Assembly (NCBI RefSeq): GCF_003171655.1
Contig: NZ_QFZL01000004.1
Coordinates: 62,001-126,000 of the forward strand
Reading direction: 5' to 3'
Origin: Stakelama portus
GTDB lineage: Bacteria > Pseudomonadota > Alphaproteobacteria > Sphingomonadales > Sphingomonadaceae
Length of the DNA: 64,000 nt
The notes under the pieces are model-generated. The model searched no databases. It was not told the origin of the DNA and saw only the letters and a list, made by a program, of their open reading frames with translations. This document shows, piece by piece, positions 35,653 through 43,067 of the stretch. A program made the position numbers and the translations under genes. Positions within the stretch are counted from its first letter, which is position 1. Every line of letters starts with the position of its first letter.

Positions 35653-36056
35653 GTGAGCGGATCGAAGCCCGCAGCGAACCGGCGGCGCATATATTCTGGC
35701 CATTCCATGCGCCCGGCGGCGCGATATTCGTCGCGGTAACGCTGGATCAGCGTGTTGTGATGATTGCTGGCCTCGCGTCCCGCCTTGCGCGCTTCTGAAG
35801 TTCCGCGTGTGCCGTTGCGCGTGATGCGCGCGACGATCGACAGCGGCGTCAGGACGCGCCCGCGCGTCGTGGCGCGATTGTTCCAGGCGGTGTTGTGCGC
35901 AGGCGTGCAGAACAGCTGATTGGCGCGGTTCGGTTCGAACGGCTTCATGCATTCGGGGCAAGGACGCGGTGCCCATCCACCCTCCTGCTGACCGGGCGTG
36001 CGGTTATGGCCCATTCTGGAGCACGCTTGTAACAAGGGAGTGTCGACCTTGTTCAC
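35649..36056 (-). CDS. Phage zinc-finger protein, unknown
   Basis: A 135-residue protein read from GTG at 36056, which overlaps the upstream stop (GTGA). Residues about 30-60 carry CPECMKPFEPNRANQLFCTPAHNTAWNNRA, a CxxC...C...H zinc-binding arrangement. The rest is basic and helical (RYRDEYRAAGRMEWPEYMRRRF). Part of the ATGA/GTGA-coupled leftward operon. No family name; possibly DNA-binding. Confidence 0.65.
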   Translation of the reverse strand: MNKVDTPLLQACSRMGHNRTPGQQEGGWAPRPCPECMKPFEPNRANQLFCTPAHNTAWNNRATTRGRVLTPLSIVARITRNGTRGTSEARKAGREASNHHNTLIQRYRDEYRAAGRMEWPEYMRRRFAAGFDPLT

Positions 36057-36496
36057 GCTGCGGCATTCCGCGCCGCGCGATCGGCGCGTGCCTGCTGATT
36101 GCAGCAATGGAGGAAGCGGATCAGTGCGGTATGGGCGCCGGGGCGATAGGGCTGGTGATAATGGGCCAGTGTCGCGAGACGCGCGGCATAGCGCGCCAGC
36201 GCCAGATCGTCGGGGCGGGTGGCGACGAGGCGTTCGGCCGCCTTCACTGCCCATGCGAGGTCGGCGCGGATTTCGGCGTCACAGGCATGCACTTCGGGAA
36301 TGTCGCGATGTTCGTCGACGGCGGCCCAGATGGTGGCGAGCGTCGCGGCGACCTGGGCGCGGGCATCGGCGGCGGCAGGCGCGAGCTTGCCGGATTTGAC
36401 GAACTCCGGATCGGTGCGCGCGCGATCGTCGCGCAGGCGTTCCGCCGTGGCGCGCAGCGTTGGCCAGTCGCCGATATAGGGGGTGGCGGGGGTCAT
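36053..36496 (-). CDS. Phage hypothetical protein
   Basis: A 147-residue, mainly helical soluble protein (TLRATAERLRDDRARTDPEF, AVKAAERLVATRPDDLALAR) with a His-rich turn LAHYHQPYRPGAH. The ATG overlaps the methyltransferase stop (ATGA, 36493-36496) and its own stop overlaps the following GTG start. No recognised domain; conserved coding pattern and coupling support it as a gene. Confidence 0.7.
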   Translation of the reverse strand: MTPATPYIGDWPTLRATAERLRDDRARTDPEFVKSGKLAPAAADARAQVAATLATIWAAVDEHRDIPEVHACDAEIRADLAWAVKAAERLVATRPDDLALARYAARLATLAHYHQPYRPGAHTALIRFLHCCNQQARADRAARNAAA

Positions 36497-38436
36497 GCGG
36501 CGACATCTTCCGCTTCGCGCGTGTCAGCGTTCGCGAACTGTGCGCGCACCAGTGCCTCGGCGATGGGCGGACAGACGCTGTTGCCGCATTTGGCGACCTG
36601 CGCCGTCTTGGTTATGGGATCGCCGTTGCTGTCGCGGTCGATCACATAATCGGGCGGAAATCCCTGCGCATTGAAAAGCTCGCGCGGGGTGAGCATGCGC
36701 ATGCCGATATCGACAATCACATATTCCTCGCCTTCGACCGTAACCGTGATGACGCCGAAGCGATCCTGCACCGTGACGGTGCCAAGCGGACTATCAAGTC
36801 CGTGGCCGTCCTGTTCGTTGCCGTAATATTTGATCAGGAAGGCGCGGACCTCAGCCATGTGGGTGCCGCCTGCGCTGATCGTGTGCAGCGGTTCGTCGGT
36901 CGCCTGACCATGAGCACAGGTGCCGCGCAGCTTGACCAGATTGCTGGTGACGACGCGTTGTTGCGAGCCGGTCGTGGCGACCGTCGAGAGCGGCGCGTCG
37001 GCGGCACGGCCGGAAAGGCGGTCGTTGCGCGGCCCGCCGTTCGCTTGCTCTATATGGGCGCTAACGACCTCGTGTCGCGGCGCACCAGCCATAACGGTGT
37101 GCAGCGGATCGCTCGGCTCATAGCCTTGGCCGTTCTGCGAGAACTTCTGCATGAACGCGGTCACCGCCGCGTGCTTGGCCCCGCCGGCTACCACCGTGCC
37201 AAGCGGCTTCTCCGGGTCGATTGCGCGCGGAGCCTGTCCTTCGCGTTCGCCATAGCCGGTTTGCACCAGAGACGCTGCAACGACGCAGTTGTGGTCCTTC
37301 AGCGATGCAGTGACGGTGTGCAGCGGTTCTTGAGGATCGAACGCCCTAGCGGCTCGCGTATTCTTGAACGCAGTCCCAACAACAACGGGCGCGCATTTCG
37401 CTTCGACAACACCCAACGGTGCGGACCCGCCTGGTCGCTTAATGAAGCTGTTGGCGGTGACGGTCGGCACGGGCTCGCATGCGCCACTGCCGATCGCACC
37501 GTTCCGAAACTTCGTCACATGCGGCATGATTACGGCGTGTTCGCCGCGATTGGCGCCGGTGACGGTCGACATCGGTGTATCGATCGTCGCACCGCGAGCG
37601 CCTTCACCATGGTGTGTCAGCGGGACGATGAACGGGCGCGGGTTTTCGACCACGAATTTCATGATGCCATGCGCGATGCGGCGCAGCGTCTTGTCTGCCA
37701 GCGGCTTTTTGCGCTCGAAGATCGACGGGCAGGGGATCGACCAGTCGATTATATCTGCGGCGGTGCGCCAGTGTGGCAGATTTGCCGCCGGCACTTTGAA
37801 CCCCGCCGCGCGCTGGCGCTTTCGCCAGGTCTGAAATTCCGCGTCCGAAGGCGGGCGGTGAGTCGGTTCTGGCCAGACGATCGGGTTGCCGTCGCGTCGG
37901 GCGATCATGAAAAATCGCTTGCGGATCGTCGGCGCGCCGTAATCGCAGGCGCGCAACTCGCGAAACTGGAGCTTGTAGCCCGCGCGGCGCAGGGCGCGTT
38001 GCCATTTGTCGAAGGTTTCTCCCGCGCGTTCCTTTATCGGGCGACCTTCATCGCAGAGCGGCCCCCAGGTGCGGAATTCCTCGACATTCTCCAACAGGAT
38101 CACGTCGGGTCTGACGCGTTGTGCCCATAGAACCACCACCCATGCGAGATCGCGGATCGACTTTTCGCGGGGCTTGCCGCCCTTCGCCTTGCTGAAATGC
38201 TTGCAGTCGGGGGAAAACCACGCGAGCTGCACCGGGCGCCCTTCACAGACTTCCTGCGGGTCGATCTGCCAGATGTTGTTGCGGATATGGCGGGTGTCGG
38301 GATGGTTGACCTCGTGCATCCGGATCGCCTGTTCATCGTGATTGATGGCGATATCGACGGCGCGGCCCAACGCGGCCTCGATGCCGGTGGACGCGCCGCC
38401 GCCGCCGGCGAAATTGTCGATGATGAGAGGGGTCAT
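36493..38436 (-). CDS. C5-cytosine DNA methyltransferase with a repeat-built insert
   Basis: A 647-residue phage DNA methyltransferase. Motif I is IIDNFAGGGGASTGIE (5-20); catalytic Cys78 is in SPDCKHFSKAKGG (motif IV); ENV (116-118) is motif VI; TIRKRFFMIARR fits motif VIII; and the C-terminal motifs IX-X are in MRMLTPRELFNAQGFPPDYV and GNSVCPPIAEALV. Between VIII and IX sit roughly seven repeats of about 38 residues sharing D-x-P-L-x-T-V-x-A, far longer than a normal target-recognition domain. Probably protects phage DNA from host restriction. The start at 38436 has a G-rich site and ATGA overlap with the upstream gene. Confidence 0.9.
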   Translation of the reverse strand: MTPLIIDNFAGGGGASTGIEAALGRAVDIAINHDEQAIRMHEVNHPDTRHIRNNIWQIDPQEVCEGRPVQLAWFSPDCKHFSKAKGGKPREKSIRDLAWVVVLWAQRVRPDVILLENVEEFRTWGPLCDEGRPIKERAGETFDKWQRALRRAGYKLQFRELRACDYGAPTIRKRFFMIARRDGNPIVWPEPTHRPPSDAEFQTWRKRQRAAGFKVPAANLPHWRTAADIIDWSIPCPSIFERKKPLADKTLRRIAHGIMKFVVENPRPFIVPLTHHGEGARGATIDTPMSTVTGANRGEHAVIMPHVTKFRNGAIGSGACEPVPTVTANSFIKRPGGSAPLGVVEAKCAPVVVGTAFKNTRAARAFDPQEPLHTVTASLKDHNCVVAASLVQTGYGEREGQAPRAIDPEKPLGTVVAGGAKHAAVTAFMQKFSQNGQGYEPSDPLHTVMAGAPRHEVVSAHIEQANGGPRNDRLSGRAADAPLSTVATTGSQQRVVTSNLVKLRGTCAHGQATDEPLHTISAGGTHMAEVRAFLIKYYGNEQDGHGLDSPLGTVTVQDRFGVITVTVEGEEYVIVDIGMRMLTPRELFNAQGFPPDYVIDRDSNGDPITKTAQVAKCGNSVCPPIAEALVRAQFANADTREAEDVAA

Positions 38437-38885
38437 GGCGTCACCCCCAACCGCGGGTTCGCTAGTCGCAGGAGTGTTTCCGCGTGACACCAGTCACTGG
38501 TGAGCGGGCACCAGCATTGCAGATTGCGCCCACGAAGCTGCGGCAATGCGGCGATCAGCCGATCGCGCCAGCGACGGAGCGCAAAGACCTCAGCTTCGCT
38601 GAACACTCCGATCCGCAGCAGGGTCGAGGGGTCGAGGCTGCCCGTCACCCATGCGCGATAGAGGATCACGCTGCGTTTGTGACCGATCCGCGCGCGACCC
38701 GAAAAGGGGTTGGACCACAGCGTGGGGCGTCCGACATACACCGCGCCGGGTGGCGTGAAATTGAAGCGCCGACGTGTCCGCTGAATGCGGTGCGGGATAT
38801 CAGATCGCGGCGCGAATGCGCCGTTGATCGCCGGGCCTATGCCCGGCGATCCTGTGGCGGCAGCGGGACGGTGGATGACAGTCAT
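38433..38885 (-). CDS. DUF4326 phage protein
   Basis: A 150-residue protein with the DUF4326 hallmarks: AVYVGRPTLWSNPFSGR near residue 48, a helix with AEVFALRRWRDRLIAALPQL, and the C-terminal LRGRNLQCWCPLTSDWCHAETLLRLAN with the CWCP...CHA(D/E) cluster. DUF4326 is frequent in phages and mobile elements; function unknown, possibly metal-dependent nucleotide chemistry. ATGA overlaps on both sides. Confidence 0.8.
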   Translation of the reverse strand: MTVIHRPAAATGSPGIGPAINGAFAPRSDIPHRIQRTRRRFNFTPPGAVYVGRPTLWSNPFSGRARIGHKRSVILYRAWVTGSLDPSTLLRIGVFSEAEVFALRRWRDRLIAALPQLRGRNLQCWCPLTSDWCHAETLLRLANPRLGVTP

Positions 38886-39700
38886 GCCAACGCCGTCGCG
38901 TTAATTTCGGCGTCGATAAGAGCGAACAGCGTATCTGCGATCTTTCGAGTAGCCGCCGCCCTAGCCGCCGCCGCCCTAGCCGCCGCTTCCGCCGCCAGAG
39001 CCGCCGCTTCCGCCGCCAGAGCCGCCGCCCTAGCCGCCGCCGAACGACCCGCCGCCGCCGCCCTAGCCGCCGCTTCCGCCGCCAGAGCCGCCGCCCTAGC
39101 CGCCGCCGAACGACCCGCCGCCGCCGCCCTAGCCGCCGCTTCCGCCGCCCTAGCCGCCGCTTCCGCCGCCAGAGCCGCCGCTTCCGCCGCCCTAGCCGCC
39201 GCCCTAGCCGCCGCTTCCGCTGCCTTTAGATCGCCTTTGCCCTGGAGCGCCTCGATAACCTGCTGCGAAGCCGCCGTAACCTGTTGCCAATAATCAGGCG
39301 CTGGCGAAGGGATTGCAGGCGTTGCCGCCTCGATCGCCTGACGTACCGTCGCGATGAGCAGGCCGGTATGAATGCGGTTCCACGCCGCCCCGTCGAGTGC
39401 CACCATGGCATCGATGCGCGTGGCAAAGTTTTTGAACAGCCACGGAACATCCGCCTCGGGCACATTATCGTCGAGGTGGGGCATCAATCCGAACAGCCAT
39501 TGCGGCAGCAGGCCGGTCGGGCATTGGTCGGTGCTGGTGATATCGCCGGGCTTTCCGAACGCAGCGGCGAGGCAGAGATATTCGCGACCGTCTTCGCCCT
39601 GACGATACCAATCGCCGCGCAGCCAGCGTTCCTCGGCCACGACGGATTTGAAGAGAGTAACCGGATTTTCCGGCGCATTTGTGGTGATTTCGTTGGTCAT
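38882..39700 (-). CDS. Phage protein with long Ala-rich helical repeat
   Basis: A 272-residue protein with two parts. Residues 1-150 form a globular domain (TLFKSVVAEERWLRGDWYRQ, REYLCLAAAFGKPGDI, WNRIHTGLLIATVRQAIEAA). Residues about 159-251 consist almost only of Ala with Glu, Arg and Leu (units of EAAARAA/EAAALAA), including an exact 22-residue unit containing AAAGRSAAARAAALAAEAAA twice. This should form a very long single or bundled helix. The final 20 residues are ordinary. Other phages carry similar domain-plus-AAEAAARAA proteins; function unknown. Confidence 0.8.
   Translation of the reverse strand: MTNEITTNAPENPVTLFKSVVAEERWLRGDWYRQGEDGREYLCLAAAFGKPGDITSTDQCPTGLLPQWLFGLMPHLDDNVPEADVPWLFKNFATRIDAMVALDGAAWNRIHTGLLIATVRQAIEAATPAIPSPAPDYWQQVTAASQQVIEALQGKGDLKAAEAAARAAARAAEAAALAAEAAARAAEAAARAAAAGRSAAARAAALAAEAAARAAAAGRSAAARAAALAAEAAALAAEAAARAAAARAAATRKIADTLFALIDAEINATALA
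38951..39222 (-). repeat. GCC-rich minisatellite in the Ala-repeat gene
   Basis: Degenerate units such as GCCGCCGCTTCCGCCGCCAG and GCCGCCGCCCTA follow each other; a 66-bp unit including GAACGACCCG occurs twice (GAACGACCCG at 39042 and 39108). The period is always a multiple of 3, so length changes keep the frame of the protein. Confidence 0.85.
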
Positions 39701-39730
39701 CGACAGGCTCCTGATGGCGGATGAAAAATG

Positions 39731-39835
39731 TCAGGGTGTGACCGGCCCGGCCTCGACGGGTCGGTCACTGGGGGATTGCGCCACCGGGGTGCGGTGCGAC
39801 CCGTGGGGTTGGTCGAGGCTGGCGCGGGGGATCAT
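39731..39835 (-). CDS. Possible 34-residue phage protein
   Basis: A short frame beginning MIPRASLDQPHGSHRTPVAQ whose ATG overlaps the stop of the upstream gene (ATGA at 39832-39835), as for nearly all genes of this operon. Composition is polar with no domain. Apart from the coupling and the position filling an otherwise empty 100 bp, there is no support. Confidence 0.35.
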   Translation of the reverse strand: MIPRASLDQPHGSHRTPVAQSPSDRPVEAGPVTP

Positions 39836-40071
39836 GGGGCCATCTCCGGTTCGGAACTGGCTGAGCCATTCCAGTCGTGGGTGCCGTTCAGATGGGCTTC
39901 GGCGTCGTGACGGAGCTGATCGCGGGCGACAATGCGCTTTGCCTTTGTCGCAATGGTGATCAGCGCGCGCAGGCGCGGGGGAATGCGGCCCCAGCAATCG
40001 GCACAGAAATATTCCCATTTCTGGCGCGGGCGGGCGCATTTGCGGCGGCGGCAGATGCAGGGGCGCGTCAT
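39832..40071 (-). CDS. Small phage zinc-ribbon protein
   Basis: A 79-residue protein beginning MTRPCICRRRKCARPRQKWE, then FCADCWGRIP. Cys5/Cys7/Cys12 and the later CxxC give a probable zinc site; the rest is basic helix (LRALITIATKAKRIVARDQL) and an acidic tail. Coupled to the upstream membrane-protein gene by ATGA (40068-40071). Function unknown. Confidence 0.65.
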   Translation of the reverse strand: MTRPCICRRRKCARPRQKWEYFCADCWGRIPPRLRALITIATKAKRIVARDQLRHDAEAHLNGTHDWNGSASSEPEMAP

Positions 40072-40223
40072 CGATCGATCCCCAAGCCGAGATACTTAAG
40101 GACGGCCAGCACAGTGATCGCAAAGAGCGTGATGCTAACGGCAGTGCCGATGCGTTCGACGAAGCGCTGCATTTCCAGCTGGGCCTTGCGATCGTCTTGG
40201 GGAGGGTGCGGGCGACGGTTCAT
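40068..40223 (-). CDS. Small phage membrane protein
   Basis: A 51-residue protein from the ATG at 40223: a charged N-terminus (MNRRPHPPQDDRKAQLEMQR) then one membrane helix TAVSITLFAITVLAVLKYLG. Both ends overlap neighbours by ATGA. Could be a superinfection or envelope-acting early protein; unproven. Confidence 0.55.
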   Translation of the reverse strand: MNRRPHPPQDDRKAQLEMQRFVERIGTAVSITLFAITVLAVLKYLGLGIDR

Positions 40224-40441
40224 GGCAGCAGGCCCGATTGCATCGCCGCCATGGCGAGAACGATGCCGACGCCGACCAGTGCGACGATGCGGGTCGCACG
40301 ATCTAAGCGCGGAGCCCAGCGGCGGCGCCAGTCGCGCGCGAGCATCGTCTTGCCATGCCAGCGGGCATCGTGCCGGTGCCATTCGGACGGGCAGTGCCAA
40401 TTGTCGCGGCCCGTGCTGGTGAAGCGGGGGCTGAGCATCAC
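40220..40441 (-). CDS. Small phage membrane protein
   Basis: A 73-residue protein with a basic, His/Trp-rich cytoplasmic part (GRDNWHCPSEWHRHDARWHG) and one C-terminal helix ATRIVALVGVGIVLAMAAMQ. ATGA overlap with the next gene (40220-40223) and with the gene before it (40438-40441). Two small membrane proteins in tandem suggest a membrane-acting function early in infection or lysogeny. Confidence 0.55.
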   Translation of the reverse strand: MMLSPRFTSTGRDNWHCPSEWHRHDARWHGKTMLARDWRRRWAPRLDRATRIVALVGVGIVLAMAAMQSGLLP

Positions 40442-40626
40442 GCGCGCTCGGCCGCTGGGCAGCTGCCGACGTGATGGTGGATGCTGAAATGCCGGCGGAT
40501 GGTTTCGACGTGTTGGCGCAGATCGGCGATGGCCGTGCCGGCGCCGTTCAGCGCTGCATCGAGCGCGGCGAAATCCGGCGCGGGTTCCGGCGCACGGGGT
40601 TCGGGAAGTTCGGGTAGCGTGTCCAT
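40438..40626 (-). CDS. Small phage protein, first gene of the leftward operon
   Basis: A 62-residue soluble protein with a Pro/Glu-rich N-terminus (MDTLPELPEPRAPEPAPDFA) and a helix AGTAIADLRQHVETIRRHFS ending in a His cluster and Cys. It is the promoter-proximal gene of the leftward operon: the operators at 40660-40707 lie just upstream, so it should be repressed in the lysogen. Function unknown. Confidence 0.6.
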   Translation of the reverse strand: MDTLPELPEPRAPEPAPDFAALDAALNGAGTAIADLRQHVETIRRHFSIHHHVGSCPAAERA

Positions 40627-40659
40627 GCCTGCCTCCGACTGGTTCGGAGGCTGGTGTTA

Positions 40660-40707
40660 TGTCGTCGTATGATGACAGTCAAGCGATATTGTCGGCAAAC
40701 GCCGACA
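40660..40707. promoter_or_regulatory. Left operator pair of the phage repressor
   Basis: Two 18-bp dyads of the form 7-4-7: TGTCGTC-GTAT-GATGACA (40660-40677, one mismatch) and TGTCGGC-AAAC-GCCGACA (40690-40707, perfect). They lie between the leftward operon start and the repressor stop and match the right-hand sites at 41434 and 41500. Confidence 0.75.
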
Positions 40708-40708
40708 G

Positions 40709-41434
40709 TCAGAAAGCGACCAGCTCCTCCCACGGGATGATGCGGTGCATGTGTGCGACCTGTTTCCGGTCGACGCGGAAAGTAAGCGGTGGGTTGAATT
40801 GCTCCAGTTCGAGGTAGGTGGGGGCAGCCTTCACAAGGCGTTTGGCGAGGACAGTGTAGATTCGTTCGCCATCGTCATCGGGCTTGCGCAGCTGAACTAC
40901 GACATAGTCGCGCGACCGGGGCGTTCGTTTGGGATCGACATAGGCCACCTCGCCCGGCTCATAGCGCGGCTCCATCGACGTGCCGTTGAAATAAATCGCG
41001 TAAACGTCGCGACGGCGGTCGAGTGAGGCCGGACGCCTTACGTGATCGACGACTTCATCATCGAGCTGCATGGTTTCGACGAACACCTGCGCTCCGTCGC
41101 CATCAAACTCGCGATCGGCGCACTGGGCAGTGCCGCGAACCGGAACGTCCTTCGGGCGATCATCGCCGCGAAACGCCAGTCGCGGTGCTTGAACCGCCTT
41201 GGGCGCAGGTTCTTTCTCATCAGCGCGGATGCCCGCTTCGAATTCGGCAAAAGTGACACCAATGGCGTCGAGCAGTTTCGAGATCGTCGCGTGGTTCGCG
41301 GCATTGCGTTTTCGGATATTGGCAAAGACGCCGCGATTGACGCCTGCGCGCAAAGCCCAGGCGTTTTCCGACAGGCCTGCGGGCTTTACCGCCAGCAGTC
41401 GCTCGTAAAGGGTGGTCGGGTCAGAAGCCATCAT
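40709..41434 (-). CDS. LexA/CI-like phage repressor (S24 peptidase fold)
   Basis: A 241-residue repressor. N-terminal helix-turn-helix at about 22-66 (LSENAWALRAGVNRGVFANI, ATISKLLDAIGVTFAEFEAG). The C-terminal S24 domain has Ser153 in YFNGTSMEPRYEPGE and Lys198 in YTVLAKRLVK, the catalytic dyad. The usual Ala-Gly or Cys-Gly cleavage dipeptide after the VPVRGTAQ strand is not evident (reads CADREF). Start at 41434, itself within an operator, so autoregulation is likely. It should hold both early operons off through four matching operators. Confidence 0.9.
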   Translation of the reverse strand: MMASDPTTLYERLLAVKPAGLSENAWALRAGVNRGVFANIRKRNAANHATISKLLDAIGVTFAEFEAGIRADEKEPAPKAVQAPRLAFRGDDRPKDVPVRGTAQCADREFDGDGAQVFVETMQLDDEVVDHVRRPASLDRRRDVYAIYFNGTSMEPRYEPGEVAYVDPKRTPRSRDYVVVQLRKPDDDGERIYTVLAKRLVKAAPTYLELEQFNPPLTFRVDRKQVAHMHRIIPWEELVAF

Positions 41435-41517
41435 GTCGGCAATAGCTGACAATCGGTGATTTCTCCCTGTAATCCTTTGCCGACATATTTTGCTTGCAAT
41501 GTCATCGTATGACGACA
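41434..41517. promoter_or_regulatory. Right operator pair of the phage repressor
   Basis: TGTCGGC-AATA-GCTGACA (41434-41451, one mismatch), overlapping the repressor start codon, and TGTCATC-GTAT-GACGACA (41500-41517, one mismatch), just before the Cro-like gene. A half-site GCCGACA lies at 41479-41485. All share the consensus TGTCRKC-N4-GMYGACA with the left pair. Confidence 0.75.
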
Positions 41518-41531
41518 TATCAAGCGGGGCT

Positions 41532-41789
41532 ATGGACATACCCACGCCCCCCGAATTGATTGCCACGATCGAAGGCTTTCTTTCCCGCCATGGAATGGCC
41601 GAGTCCCGTTTCGGACGTGACGCGGTTGGCGATCAAAACCTCTTGGCAAATCTTCGCGCCGGGAAGCGGATGCCCGGTCTGATAAAGCTCAATCGGATCG
41701 CCGATTTCATGACGGCGAGGGACGCTGAGCTGGTCAGTGCGGATCATGCCGCAAGTGATACGACCGCATTGGGCGCAACGTCATGCTGA
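41532..41789 (+). CDS. Cro-like helix-turn-helix protein
   Basis: An 85-residue protein, first gene of the rightward operon, opposite in orientation to the repressor. ELIATIEGFLSRHGMAESRF, GRDAVGDQNLLANLRAGKRM and GLIKLNRIADFMTARDAE follow a helix-turn-helix of the type seen in sphingomonad phage repressor partners. ATG at 41532 with GCGGGG upstream, 15 bp from the last operator. Expected to antagonise the repressor. Confidence 0.75.
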   Translation: MDIPTPPELIATIEGFLSRHGMAESRFGRDAVGDQNLLANLRAGKRMPGLIKLNRIADFMTARDAELVSADHAASDTTALGATSC

Positions 41790-42247
41790 TCGGCGGGCAC
41801 TTCACGCAATCCACTACGAAGCGTCGCTGCGCAGCGGCTCTGGCGGATTTGAAGCGCGACCGAGAATGGTCGAACAGCGATCTGGCCGATGTGCTGGGAT
41901 GCGGCGAGGGCACGGTTCGCAATCGTCTGGCCGATGATGATCCGGCCAATCAGATGCCGGTCCATGAGCTGCGCCGCCTGATCGCGGCGGGCGAGGGCAG
42001 CACTGTGAACGCGATCCTTGCCGATCTGGGCGTGCATATCGAGCCGGATCATTTCGGCAATCCGACCGATGCCCTGCAGGCGGCGGCGGCCGCTTCGCGC
42101 TGTTCGGTCGCGCTGATCGAGGCGGCGCCCGACGGCATCGACGGCAAGGAATGGGCAGCGTTGCTGCCGCTTCTGGAAGATGAAGAGCGCAAGATCTCGG
42201 CGTTGCTTGCCGAGGGACGACGTATGCTGGCGGAGGGCAGGCAATGA
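41783..42247 (+). CDS. Phage regulatory protein (CII-like HTH)
   Basis: A 154-residue protein. Residues 13-50 (KRRCAAALADLKRDREWSNS, DLADVLGCGEGTVRNRLADD) form a helix-turn-helix; the C-terminus is helical (LLPLLEDEERKISALLAEGR) and may oligomerise. Overlaps the Cro-like gene by 7 bp and the next by 4. Position right after cro fits a CII-like activator, but this is inference. Confidence 0.65.
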   Translation: MLIGGHFTQSTTKRRCAAALADLKRDREWSNSDLADVLGCGEGTVRNRLADDDPANQMPVHELRRLIAAGEGSTVNAILADLGVHIEPDHFGNPTDALQAAAAASRCSVALIEAAPDGIDGKEWAALLPLLEDEERKISALLAEGRRMLAEGRQ

Positions 42248-42540
42248 AGCGCAAGATGCATTTGACGGCGAAGGTCCCGAATGCGGGGGCGCATCGGCTT
42301 GCCTGGTGGCTGGGCGCGCAGGGCGACGGTGCGTTCGATGCGCTCGCAAGTAACGCAATGATCGACACCGCCATGATCGACCGCATTATCGCCGGGCAGT
42401 TGCTGCCGGGGCACGAAATCGGGCTGGCCGTGATGCAAGCGACAGACGGCGCCGTGATGCCGCGCGATTTCTATCGCGCCAGCGATCGAGGATGGTTCGA
42501 GCGTCCTGCGGCGCGTGAAGTTGACCGGATGGCGGCGTGA
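42244..42540 (+). CDS. Phage HTH-like hypothetical protein
   Basis: A 98-residue protein starting MKRKMHLTAKVPNAGAHRLA. The stretch AMIDTAMIDRIIAGQLLPGH and EIGLAVMQATDGAVMPRDFY resembles the last part of a YdaS/Cro-type helix-turn-helix (G.v.P.efl). ATGA overlaps at both ends. May be another small DNA-binding regulator. Confidence 0.55.
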   Translation: MKRKMHLTAKVPNAGAHRLAWWLGAQGDGAFDALASNAMIDTAMIDRIIAGQLLPGHEIGLAVMQATDGAVMPRDFYRASDRGWFERPAAREVDRMAA

Positions 42541-43067
42541 CCATGGCGGGGGTGCTCAACACTGTCGCGCGCGTGCCGCTGGCTGCGGAGGTCGACGAGC
42601 TGGATCACTGGGTATCGATTGCCCTTCCGGGCGAACGCTGCATCTATGCGACCGGGCCGGAGCTGCCGCGCGGCGCGCCTGCCGTGTCGCGGGCGCGCAT
42701 TCTAGCCGAAAGCGGACTGGTAACGTTGACGACACAGGCGATTGTCGGCGGGCGCAATTTCATCGCAGTGCGGTGCGCGATCGATCCGAACAAGCCGGTG
42801 GTCGATCGCCACGTGCCGCCGCAGGAAGATGCGCTGGCAGAAAAGGTGCTGGCGCGGCTGCGCCGGGCGGCGAATTTTTCGCAGCTGTGCCCGACCAACG
42901 CCGAGCTGGCGCGCGATTGCGGCCTGAAAGACGCCGATGCCGCCAGTTACCGCATCAAGAAGCTGATCCGCGAACGGAAGATCCGTGTGGAGGATCAGGG
43001 GCCGAACCGGCGACGGATCGTGACGATCGTGGCGACCGGGCGACGCACCGTGCCGGGAGCGTTGTGA
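42537..43067 (+). CDS. Phage winged-helix protein
   Basis: A 176-residue protein from GTG at 42537 (GTGA overlap). The first 85 residues are beta-rich with CIYATGPELPRGAPAVSRAR; residues 95-165 form a winged helix (ALAEKVLARLRRAANFSQLC, PTNAELARDCGLKDADAASY, RIKKLIRERKIRVEDQG). The layout suggests an early transcription or replication-initiation factor. Function not assigned. Confidence 0.65.
   Translation: MTMAGVLNTVARVPLAAEVDELDHWVSIALPGERCIYATGPELPRGAPAVSRARILAESGLVTLTTQAIVGGRNFIAVRCAIDPNKPVVDRHVPPQEDALAEKVLARLRRAANFSQLCPTNAELARDCGLKDADAASYRIKKLIRERKIRVEDQGPNRRRIVTIVATGRRTVPGAL

Noticed and set aside
36460..38130. 556-codon plus-strand frame opposite the C5-methyltransferase
   Set aside because: Arg-rich shadow; the minus strand contains all C5-MTase motifs.
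38951..39222. Possible CRISPR array because of regular repeats
   Set aside because: Repeats are contiguous GCC-rich units without unique spacers and lie in frame within an Ala-repeat protein.
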